Positions 7,635 through 14,694 of a stretch of DNA of 64,000 bases are shown here, piece after piece. The position numbers and the translations under genes were made by a program. The notes below the pieces were generated by a model. The model was given only the letters and a program-made list of their open reading frames with translations, searched no databases and was not told where the DNA came from. Source of the stretch: Streptomyces sp. M41(2017) (GTDB lineage Bacteria > Actinomycetota > Actinomycetes > Streptomycetales > Streptomycetaceae). Every line of letters starts with the position of its first letter. Position 1 is the stretch's first letter. Where the stretch lies: the NCBI RefSeq assembly GCF_002078175.1, contig NZ_MWFK01000002.1:186001-250000 (forward strand), read 5' to 3'.

Positions 7635-9341
7635 TTACGGACGGGTTCCCTCTGCGTTGTGGGCGACGTCGATCACGGCGACGTCGGGGTGGTGCAGGTC
7701 GAACGCCGGGGACTCCGACCGGATGCGTGGCAGGGTGAGGAAGTTGTGCCGCGGCGGCGGGCACGAGGTGGCCCACTCCAGGGAGCGGCCGTAGCCCCAC
7801 GGGTCGTCGACCTCGACCTTCTTGCCGTACTTGGCCGTCTTCCACACGTTGTAGAGAAACGGCAGGATCGACAGGCCGAGCAGGAACGAGCTGATCGTCG
7901 AGATCGTGTTCAGCGCGGTGAAGCCGTCGACAGCAAGGTAGTCCGCGTAGCGACGCGGCATGCCCTCAGCCCCCAGCCAGTGCTGCACCAGGAATGTGCC
8001 GTGGAAGCCCACGAACAGCGTCCAGAAGGTGATCTTACCGAGCCGCTCGTCGAGCATCTTGCCCGTGAACTTCGGCCACCAGAAGTGGAAGCCGGAGAAC
8101 ATCGCGAACACGACGGTGCCGAACACAACGTAGTGGAAGTGCGCCACCACGAAGTACGAGTCCGAGACGTGGAAGTCCATCGGCGGCGACGCCAGGATGA
8201 CGCCGGTCAGACCACCGAACAAGAACGTGACGAGAAAGCCGACGGACCAGAGCATCGGTGTCTCGAAGGACAGCGATCCTTTCCACATCGTTCCGATCCA
8301 GTTGAAGAACTTCACGCCCGTCGGTACGGCGATGAGGAACGTCATGAAGGAGAAGAACGGGAGCAGTACGCCACCGGTGACGTACATGTGGTGCGCCCAC
8401 ACGGTCACGGACAGACCGGCGATCGCGATGGTCGCCCCGACCAACCCCATGTATCCGAAAATGGGCTTTCTCGAAAAGACCGGAATGACCTCGCTGACGA
8501 TCCCGAAGAATGGCAGAGCGATGATGTAGACCTCGGGGTGGCCGAAGAACCAGAAGAGGTGCTGCCACAGGAGCGGTCCGCCGTTGGCCGCTTCGAAAAC
8601 CTGCGCCCCGAATTTTCGGTCCGCCTCCAGGGCGAACAGGGCTGCCGCGAGCACGGGGAACGCGAGCAGCACCAGCACGGCGGTGAGCAGCACGTTCCAC
8701 GTGAAAATAGGCATGCGGAACATCGTCATGCCGGGAGCGCGCATGCAGATGATCGTGGTGATGAAGTTGACCGCGCCGAGGATGGTGCCGAAGCCGGAGA
8801 AGGCTAGACCCATGATCCACATGTCGGCGCCGGCCCCGGGTGAGCGGACCGCGTCGGAGAGCGGGCTGTAGGCGAACCAGCCGAAGTCGGCCGCGCCCTG
8901 CGGGGTGAGGAAGCCACCGACCGCGATCGTCGAGCCGAACAGGTAGAGCCAGTAGGCGAACATGTTCAGCCGCGGGAACGCCACGTCGGGCGCGCCAATC
9001 TGCAGCGGCATGATCCAGTTAGTGAATCCCGCGAACAGCGGGGTCGCGAACATCAGCAGCATGACTGTGCCGTGCATAGTGAACGCCTGGTTGTACTGCT
9101 CATTGGAAATCAACTGGATGCCGGGGCGCGCGAGTTCGGCGCGCATGAGCAGCGCCATGACGCCGCCGATACAGAAGAACGCGAACGACGTGACCAGATA
9201 CAACGTGCCGATCGTTTTGTGGTCTGTGGTGGTGAGCCACTTGATCACAACACTGCCGGGCTGCTTGCGCCGAACCGGCAGCTCACTCTCGTACGAGTCT
9301 TCGCCGGCCTCTACGCCCTGCGGTTCGTTGAGGGTACTCAA
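7635..9341 (-). CDS. ctaD: Cytochrome c oxidase subunit I (orphan ctaD paralogue)
   Basis: 568 residues; start at the TTG 9339-9341 with GGGGAG upstream. This is the haem-copper catalytic subunit with about 12 membrane helices. Landmarks: low-spin haem His in FTMHGTVM, the Cu-B/cross-linked Tyr motif HPEVY at about residues 268-272, the HHMYVTGG His pair, and the two haem ligands in HFHYVVFG near residue 400. It oxidises cytochrome c and reduces O2 while pumping protons in the cytoplasmic membrane. No ctaC, ctaE or qcr genes are near, so this is an orphan copy outside the usual qcr-cta cluster and must borrow other subunits. The small tail-anchored gene follows directly. The neighbourhood (sigma factor, catalase) suggests an alternative oxidase core for stress conditions. 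Confidence 0.96.
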   Translation of the reverse strand: MSTLNEPQGVEAGEDSYESELPVRRKQPGSVVIKWLTTTDHKTIGTLYLVTSFAFFCIGGVMALLMRAELARPGIQLISNEQYNQAFTMHGTVMLLMFATPLFAGFTNWIMPLQIGAPDVAFPRLNMFAYWLYLFGSTIAVGGFLTPQGAADFGWFAYSPLSDAVRSPGAGADMWIMGLAFSGFGTILGAVNFITTIICMRAPGMTMFRMPIFTWNVLLTAVLVLLAFPVLAAALFALEADRKFGAQVFEAANGGPLLWQHLFWFFGHPEVYIIALPFFGIVSEVIPVFSRKPIFGYMGLVGATIAIAGLSVTVWAHHMYVTGGVLLPFFSFMTFLIAVPTGVKFFNWIGTMWKGSLSFETPMLWSVGFLVTFLFGGLTGVILASPPMDFHVSDSYFVVAHFHYVVFGTVVFAMFSGFHFWWPKFTGKMLDERLGKITFWTLFVGFHGTFLVQHWLGAEGMPRRYADYLAVDGFTALNTISTISSFLLGLSILPFLYNVWKTAKYGKKVEVDDPWGYGRSLEWATSCPPPRHNFLTLPRIRSESPAFDLHHPDVAVIDVAHNAEGTRP

Positions 9342-9657
9342 GTTGCGGTTCTCCCCGGCTGCTGGCGGTCGTGACAGTTGGCTCGGGCATCCTCACCGAC
9401 GTGGCCTTCCGTTGCCCCCCTAACAGGACAGCAATTAGGCAGCCGGGTGACGATTTACACCAAATGCAGTAAGCAGAGGCATTCGCAGCATGCAGGATCC
9501 AGTTCGTGCTGTCGGTGTGAACGGGCGGAGGGTCCGAGACACGTCCTGTGACCGCGGACCTCGCCCGCTGCGCCAGGCGGATCCGATGCGCCCCTCCCCC
9601 GTAGAGGCGCCGTCTACGTACGGCGGCCTGCATCACGGGCACCGAGTGCTCTTCTTA
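9342..9657. other. Spacer between ctaD and the IS5 element
   Basis: About 315 bases with no recognisable gene. It should contain the ctaD promoter. The right edge (TTA at 9655-9657) is one copy of the insertion-sequence target duplication. Confidence 0.4.
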
Positions 9658-10774
9658 GTGAGCGTTTGATTCTCGGTTGTCTGTTTCATTTGGTTTAGCT
9701 GTAGCGCCAGTTGTGGGTGGCTTCGTGGGTGAGGCGGCGGGTCATGAGGTTGATGGCTGCGAGTTGGATCATGGCGGCTGATCGGTGGGGGTGGGTTTCG
9801 TAGTCGCGGGCCAGGCGGCGGTGGTGCATGAGCCAGCCGAGGGTGCGTTCGATGACCCAGCGGCGGGGTTGGACGTGGAAGCCGCGGGTGGTGGGGTCGC
9901 GTTGGACGATTTCGAGGTCGATGCCGAGCTGGGCGGCGTGTTCGACGGCTTTGGTCTTGTAGCCGTTGTCGGCCCAGGCTTTGGTGACGGTGGGGTGGCG
10001 CTCGCGGACTTGGGTCAGGAGTTGGGTGCCGGCGGCGGAGTCGTGGACGCTGGCGGCGGTGACGGTGACGGCCAGCAGCAGGCCGAGTGTGTCGGTGACG
10101 ATGTGCCGTTTGCGTCCGATGATCTTCTTGGCGGGGTCGATGCCTTGGCTGGTCAGGTGGACGGTGGCGGAGGTTTTGATGCTCTGGCTGTCGATGAGGC
10201 AGGCGGTGGGCTCGCTGGTGCGGCCTTCGGTCTGGCGGACTTTGCCGCGTAGGAGGCCAGTGAGCTGGTCGAAGATGCCGTCGGCTTCCCAGTGGGCGAA
10301 GTAGCCGTAGACGCTCTGGTGGGGTGGGAAGTCGTGGGGCAGGTAGCGCCAGGGGATGCCGGTGCGGTCGACGTAGAGGATGGCGTTCATCAAGGCGCGC
10401 AGGTCGTGGGTGGGTTTGCGGATGCCGTTGCGGGCCTGGCGCCAGGCTTCGAGGGTGGGGCGGATGAGTTCCCAGCGGGCGTCGGACAGGTCGCTGGGGT
10501 AGGGCCGTGAGGGCTGCATAGGGTCTGCGTATGTGGCGGCGGCCGGCCTGGGCAGGGCGTGTGCGGGGGTGCCGGGTGCATGGGGCGTGCATTCTTAACT
10601 CGGCGTGAACCAGTAGGTTTCTAAATGAGACGGGAGCTCTCAGGCGGAAACCGGCGCATTACTGCTCTGCTAATTGCCGCATAAGCCGCTTCTCTGGCAA
10701 ATCTCTTCACAGGGTGTTCAGATGGCTTCCTGGAATTCCGTATGAACTATTCAATATCAGAATCAAACGCTCAC
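9658..10774 (-). mobile_element. IS5-family insertion sequence with 16-bp perfect terminal repeats
   Basis: Both ends carry the same 16-bp inverted repeat, GTGAGCGTTTGATTCT, at 9658-9673 and, reversed, at 10759-10774. Each end is flanked by TTA (9655-9657 and 10775-10777), a 3-bp TNA target duplication as expected for IS5-family elements. The 1117-bp element contains one intact transposase gene on the minus strand. Its transposase ends 22 bp inside the left repeat, but about 255 bp of non-coding DNA lies between the transposase start and the right end, which is long for this family. Intact repeats, duplication and gene indicate a recent, possibly still active insertion. Confidence 0.88.
9695..10519 (-). 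CDS. IS5-family transposase
   Basis: 274 residues, DDE-type. The N-terminal domain (DLSDARWELIRPTLEAW, then TGIPWRYLPHDFPP) is the typical IS5-family DNA-binding and DUF4096-like region. Catalytic Asp residues are seen in CLIDSQSIKTS and KAWADNGYKT, and the Glu in RRWVIERTLGWL. The product cuts and rejoins the element ends. The start at 10519 gives MQPSRPYPSD. Overlapping long frames on both strands are an effect of the very high GC of this gene. It is homologous to the transposase fragments at 11.1-11.5 kb and to the second complete element at 35.5 kb, but is not identical to them. Confidence 0.93.
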   Translation of the reverse strand: MQPSRPYPSDLSDARWELIRPTLEAWRQARNGIRKPTHDLRALMNAILYVDRTGIPWRYLPHDFPPHQSVYGYFAHWEADGIFDQLTGLLRGKVRQTEGRTSEPTACLIDSQSIKTSATVHLTSQGIDPAKKIIGRKRHIVTDTLGLLLAVTVTAASVHDSAAGTQLLTQVRERHPTVTKAWADNGYKTKAVEHAAQLGIDLEIVQRDPTTRGFHVQPRRWVIERTLGWLMHHRRLARDYETHPHRSAAMIQLAAINLMTRRLTHEATHNWRYS

Positions 10775-10865
10775 TTAAAGAGTGTTTTGTCTTGGCATGA
10801 GCGTTTGGTAATGCCGCCTCTGACCTGCATGTTGAGAGTCAGCCCGGAGACTGTTCAATGATGGG

Positions 10866-11072
10866 GTGAACGACTCTGTGTGGGGACGCCTTTCGGCTGA
10901 GGACCGGCGGGAGGTGGACCGTCTCGTTGCTGCTGGTTGCAACGTGCAGGCCATCGCGGTGATGCGTGAGCGCGCAAGCGCGCCGAGGCCGGGGATTCAT
11001 GAGTGCGTGGATCTGTTGGATCAGCGTTTCACCGCTCTGCAGGGCCAGGACGGTAAAGGATCACACTGCTGA
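10866..11072 (+). CDS. Small hypothetical protein, 3' end abutting IS debris
   Basis: 68 residues from the GTG at 10866. The core (WGRLSAEDRREVDRLVAAGC, then QAIAVMRERA) resembles a small helical protein that I have seen repeatedly in Streptomyces genomes, with no function. The C-terminal residues after FTALQGQD enter the end of the adjacent transposase fragment, so the natural tail may be altered. No strong ribosome site is visible. Confidence 0.5.
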   Translation: MNDSVWGRLSAEDRREVDRLVAAGCNVQAIAVMRERASAPRPGIHECVDLLDQRFTALQGQDGKGSHC

Positions 11073-11376
11073 ACTGGGGTCGCGCCAGTTCAGGGTGGAT
11101 TCCCTCGTGAGGCGGCGGCTTATGAGGTCGACCATCGCCAGCTTGATTATCGCCTCGGACCGGTGTGGGTGGGTCTCGTAGTCGCAGGTGAGGCGCCGGT
11201 GGTGCATGAGCCAGCCGAAGGTCCGCTCGACGACCCAGCGCCGTGGGATCACCTTGAAGCCCTTCGCGGCCGGGTCGCGGTGGACGACTTCGACGTCGAT
11301 GCCCAGGCGGGCTCCGTGCTCGATGACTCTGGTCCGGTAGCCGCTGTCGGCCCAGGCCTTGGTCACTCGTGGGTGG
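11061..11376 (-). pseudogene. IS5-family transposase C-terminal fragment
   Basis: The minus strand encodes the last ~100 residues of an IS5-type transposase (VTKAWADSGYRTRVIEHGA, the third catalytic Asp region, then RRWVVERTFGWLMHHRRL with the catalytic Glu). The N-terminal two thirds and a start are missing. It is joined head-to-head near 11377 to a second, plus-strand fragment of a related transposase, so it cannot produce an active enzyme. Confidence 0.85.
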
Positions 11377-11526
11377 GCCTTCGGCTGGCTCATGCACCAC
11401 CGACGCCTGGCCCGCGACTACGAAACCCATCCCCACCGCTCCGAAGCAATGATCCACCTCGCGATGATCGACCTGATGAGCCGTCGCCTTACCCGAGAAG
11501 CCACACTGAACTGGCGCGGCACATAG
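11377..11526 (+). pseudogene. IS5-family transposase C-terminal fragment (inverted)
   Basis: Plus-strand remnant coding for FGWLMHHRRLARDYETHPHR and the remaining C-terminus to the stop at 11524-11526. It is similar but not identical to the minus-strand fragment at 11061-11376 (for example A-R-D-Y versus T-C-D-Y), so it came from a different element. The two fragments meet at the conserved W-L-M-H-H codons, which suggests recombination between homologous transposase genes. Confidence 0.8.
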
Positions 11527-11566
11527 CTCGCCCGGACAGGCCTGAACGGTATCGAGTCAGCCCTCG

Positions 11567-11971
11567 TCAAAAACCGCGGAAGGTCCCTGATTCATCAGCA
11601 GCGTCGGCGAAATCCGCAAAGTCCATGTTGGCGATGCTCAGGTTGGCCGAGACATCAGGGAACCACTGAGCAGGGAGCCTGAACGTCCGCCCGGGCTCGT
11701 CCGAGAGGTCCACGGCCAGGAGCGGGTGATTCGTATCCCCCATCGTGGCCGCGTCGGCCAGGAACACGTGGATGATCTGGGCTTCTTCATCCGCAGCAGC
11801 CTCTTCATCCACCAGTGCCCGGACCCCCACACAGGCGAAGCGAAGCTCGCTGACATACGTGGCATGGCAGTACCCGTCGAGCGCGGCTCGAACCGCATCC
11901 CAGGCGCCGTCGTCACCGAAGTCGGTACGCAGCACCAGCGAGGTCAGATCATCGGGCTGAGGCAGAGGCAT
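11567..11971 (-). CDS. DUF6924 domain protein
   Basis: 134 residues from the ATG at 11969-11971 with GAGGAT upstream. The start MPLPQPDDLTSLVLRTDFGD, a middle DEEAQIIHVFLADAATM, and the end WFPDVSANLSIANMDFADF are the conserved blocks of DUF6924, a small actinobacterial family of unknown function. Soluble, acidic, no signal peptide. A frequent feature of relatives is location next to toxin-like or secreted proteins, but none is adjacent here; downstream is transposase debris. The protein appears full length. Confidence 0.8.
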   Translation of the reverse strand: MPLPQPDDLTSLVLRTDFGDDGAWDAVRAALDGYCHATYVSELRFACVGVRALVDEEAAADEEAQIIHVFLADAATMGDTNHPLLAVDLSDEPGRTFRLPAQWFPDVSANLSIANMDFADFADAADESGTFRGF

Positions 11972-12238
11972 CCCGTGATCCTCGCACCCGCCGCTGACAT
12001 TAACCGTCGCACCCACCGCACCTGCGGAGCTCCTACAAACCGCCTGGCGATATCAAACACCCCCGCCAGGACAAAACGCTCTTTCAGGGTCAGTCCCTCG
12101 CGCCATCGCGGCCTCCCGCCCCCACGCGTTCGGCTCGCAACACCCCAGCCATACGTCAGGGATGGCCAGTTCAGAACCTTGGACAACACCCTTAGACGTC
12201 CGAACGGAGAGGTCGGTTCTGCACGTCGCTTCCCGTCC
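11972..12238. other. Spacer with an unrecognised minus-strand frame
   Basis: The minus strand is open here and reads protein-like pieces such as RWREGLTLKERFVLAGVFDI, but I could not link it to a family, a start or a stop that fits. It may be a relic or chance. Confidence 0.25.
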
Positions 12239-13273
12239 TTAGCCCAGTCCGTCACGTGGCGGCAGGGGTGTGCGCAGGGCGGACTGTTGTTCTTTCCACT
12301 TGGCTTTGATGAAGGCGCCGAGTCGGTCCTCCAGCAGCACGGTGGCCGCACATCCGAAGGCAATGTCTGCTTCCAGACCGGGCTCGTCTGTCAGAAGGCC
12401 CCCGATGACGTCGTGGCGTACGAGTTGCTCGTGAACGGCGTCGGCTTCGACATGCTCGGCGTAGAAGTGCACCGCGGCCTTCCCCGCCTCACAGCGCCGC
12501 ATGGCGTTTGCCAGCCGTCGAGAGCCGGGGGAGGACGTGACCTCCACACAGGCGAAGTGACCCACGAGCGCCCCGCGCAGGGCCCGGTGTAGCCCGAACA
12601 GCGACATCACGTTGACGGTGGCGAGGAGCGGGGCGGGGGCTTGGTGCAGGTAGTGGCCATACCTCGAATCGAGGCCGAGGTCTTGCATCAGATCGGCGAA
12701 GAGCCGTGCGTGAATGCGGTCGGCTCGGCCTGCTCCGAACTCGTCGTACTCGATTGCTACCATCGCCGCTTTGGACCGTCCGGTCAGCCGAGGAATGACC
12801 CAGGCATGCGGATCGGCTTCCTTGAGGTGGTAGAGGGATCGCAGGGCCGCGTACTCCCGCAACTGCCAGAGCTCGCCGCTCTTTTCGAGCTGATGGCTGA
12901 GGCTGTCGCCGAGGTCCACGGGTTCGACCAGCAGCGGGGCGAAAGCCTCCTCCACCCTGGTCGGTGCGTCCGAAAGATCTGCTCGCAGAGCACGCAGGAA
13001 GCGGTCCTCCATCTGCCGGCGCAGACGCAGCAGATCCGGATCCCATTCCCGCTCGTCGTCGACGCTGTCGAAGCCCCGGTAGTGGAGTTCATACAGGAGG
13101 TAAAGCGCGAGCTGGAGGTCCTCCCCCCACGGGTCCGCGCCCTCTGCGGCATCATCGGCGCAGACGGGGGGATGGCCGGTGAGCAGTGAGGTGACGACTG
13201 CCGTCGACAGAGGGCCGCGGCCCTCGACCAGGGTCGCGCAGATGTCGGAGGTAAAGGTGGCGCGCACGGTCAC
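12239..13273 (-). CDS. Iron-containing redox enzyme (heme-oxygenase-like diiron fold)
   Basis: 344 residues from the GTG at 13271-13273, which overlaps the stop of the CDGSH gene (GTGA). It matches the 'iron-containing redox enzyme family', members of the heme-oxygenase-like diiron oxidase/oxygenase (HDO) superfamily. Candidate metal ligands are in helical segments with the E-x-x-E...H pattern: EYDEFGAGRADRIHARLF from about residue 173, and HFYAEHVEADAVHE from about residue 266. Family members catalyse diverse O2-dependent reactions on small molecules; the substrate is unknown. Its coupling to a CDGSH iron-sulfur protein suggests that protein supplies electrons or iron. Soluble, no signal peptide. 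Confidence 0.85.
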   Translation of the reverse strand: MTVRATFTSDICATLVEGRGPLSTAVVTSLLTGHPPVCADDAAEGADPWGEDLQLALYLLYELHYRGFDSVDDEREWDPDLLRLRRQMEDRFLRALRADLSDAPTRVEEAFAPLLVEPVDLGDSLSHQLEKSGELWQLREYAALRSLYHLKEADPHAWVIPRLTGRSKAAMVAIEYDEFGAGRADRIHARLFADLMQDLGLDSRYGHYLHQAPAPLLATVNVMSLFGLHRALRGALVGHFACVEVTSSPGSRRLANAMRRCEAGKAAVHFYAEHVEADAVHEQLVRHDVIGGLLTDEPGLEADIAFGCAATVLLEDRLGAFIKAKWKEQQSALRTPLPPRDGLG

Positions 13274-13602
13274 GGCAGAGTCCTGTCCTGTGGGTGCTTT
13301 GGAGCCGAGCGGTCCTTCGATGCGTCACGCTGATCAGCGTGGTTCTTGGGCTGATGGCCGGAAGTCAGCGAGGTGTCGGGCTTTTGACGCCGTCGATGGC
13401 TCGTGTCGCACCAGGGGTAGGCGCGGCTGCGACGGCAGGTACACACGGCGACCATGAACCGCTCTGAGCGGGCGACGGTACCGTCCGCTAGGACCACTTC
13501 CACCGGTCCTTCCATCATCACCGGCCCGTCGGGCTCGACTCGAACGCGGCACGCTCGCGCCGCCGACGTCGCACCGGTGGCGGGATCAGACTGCCCGGGC
13601 AC
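13270..13602 (-). CDS. CDGSH-type iron-sulfur protein
   Basis: About 110 residues if the GTG at 13600-13602 is used; an in-frame GTG at 13641 is an alternative and would overlap the upstream gene more. The iron-sulfur motif is C-T-C-R-R-S-x3-P-W-C-D-T-S-H, i.e. three Cys and one His binding a 2Fe-2S cluster, with CDTSH in place of CDGSH. The preceding block (RVRVEPDGPVMMEGPVEVV) is the usual CDGSH N-terminal strand pair. The C-terminal ~35 residues are Lys/Gln-rich and disordered. The gene overlaps the methyltransferase stop upstream and shares a 4-base GTGA overlap with the diiron enzyme downstream, so all three are one coupled operon. Likely an electron-transfer or cluster-carrier partner. 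Confidence 0.85.
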   Translation of the reverse strand: MPGQSDPATGATSAARACRVRVEPDGPVMMEGPVEVVLADGTVARSERFMVAVCTCRRSRAYPWCDTSHRRRQKPDTSLTSGHQPKNHADQRDASKDRSAPKHPQDRTLP

Positions 13603-14272
13603 GAATGACCACCAGCCCTTCGTCCTCCTCGCCCGCCTCACTGAACCCCTGCTTCTGCAGCCAGGCCCGTCGTGAACGCAGGACCGGCCCCCACGGCACC
13701 CTTGCTTCCGCTGTCACCTGCGCGGGGAGCCCAGCCTGAGCCAGTCGTTTCAGGGTGCGCTCCGGCTCACACATCACGGAGTGCACCATGAGCAGAACAC
13801 CGTCGGCCCGCAGCAGCTTCGGCGCGCTCTCACAGATCCGATCGATCACCGCCCGCCCGTTGGGGCCCGCATCCCAGGCGCGTGCCCGCCCCGTGGAAGG
13901 TGGGTAGGGGCTCGGCGAGGGAACATAGGGCGGGTTGGCGAGGACAAAGTCGAATCGACGTCCCCGGCTGAGGGCCTCGAAATCACCATGGAGAACCTGC
14001 AAGGGCAGACGATGACGCAGGGCGTTCAGACGCGCGGCGAACACCGCCCGCCGGGAGACGTCCACGGCGGTGACCCGTGCGCCCCTGGCAGCGGCGCTCA
14101 AAGCCAACGCCCCCGTTCCGGTTCCGATTTCCAACACCTCCCTCCCCGTCCCGAGATTTTCGCGCTCCAGCTCGTCGGCGAGCAGAGCGGTATCAGCCTG
14201 GGGTCTGTACACCCCCGGTAGAGCCAGCAGCTTTGAGGGAAGTACCCGCTGTGTCGCAGCCGTACTGGGCAC
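13586..14272 (-). CDS. HemK2-like class I SAM methyltransferase
   Basis: 228 residues from the GTG at 14270-14272, preceded by AGGAGG; the in-frame extension upstream has no such site. Features: a Y-R-P-Q-x-D-T-x-L-L-A entry helix, SAM-binding VLEIGTGTGALALSAAARGA, acidic VDVS at the end of strand 2, and the N-P-P-Y catalytic motif (VLANPPYVPS) diagnostic of N-methylation of amide or glutamine side chains, as in HemK/PrmC and HemK2/Mtq2. It lacks the PrmC N-terminal domain, so it is the short HemK2-like type. It leads the operon with the CDGSH and diiron genes. The target could be a protein partner or a small-molecule amide. Confidence 0.88.
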   Translation of the reverse strand: MPSTAATQRVLPSKLLALPGVYRPQADTALLADELERENLGTGREVLEIGTGTGALALSAAARGARVTAVDVSRRAVFAARLNALRHRLPLQVLHGDFEALSRGRRFDFVLANPPYVPSPSPYPPSTGRARAWDAGPNGRAVIDRICESAPKLLRADGVLLMVHSVMCEPERTLKRLAQAGLPAQVTAEARVPWGPVLRSRRAWLQKQGFSEAGEEDEGLVVIRARAV

Positions 14273-14597
14273 TGCAGCCTCCTGGTCTTGTGTCCGCAGC
14301 CGCGGAGTCGGATGAGCAGGCTGTATTCCGGGGGGCGAATCCGGGTCAGTTGGCACGTGGAATACAGAGACAAGGATGATCACGTCACGTGGCTGTGTAC
14401 CCGTCCCGCGGCTAACCTCACCCAGCTCGGCAGGCCGCCCTTCGGCATACAGGCGACAGCAGGAAGGTGGAGGCCCAGAGGTGCCTGAGGGCGGCCGGGC
14501 GGCCGTGGGAAGTGCGGTCAGGGAGGCGTGCGATGCGGGTGACGATCAAGGGGTTGAACCGGTCGGATGAACTTGCACCGCACGTGGCGGATATGCC

Positions 14598-14622
14598 GCG
14601 TGGAGAGTCCGGAATCGGGTAC
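14598..14622 (+). promoter_or_regulatory. SigB-type promoter for katE
   Basis: GCGT (14598-14601), a 15-base spacer, then GGGTAC (14617-14622) matches the Streptomyces SigB-class consensus GNNT-N14-16-GGGTAC/T exactly. It lies 73 bases upstream of the katE GTG, with no other gene between, so the catalase is likely under general-stress sigma control. Confidence 0.65.
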
Positions 14623-14694
14623 TCAGCGGATCTCACGCCTCCTGTCGTGAAGACGGGAGGTCGTCCCTGGCTTTCTCAGTGATCGGAGATACCC

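Noticed and set aside
14533..14682. Short plus-strand frame before katE with a plausible ribosome site
   Set aside because: The SigB-type promoter for katE lies inside it and the peptide has no recognisable pattern.
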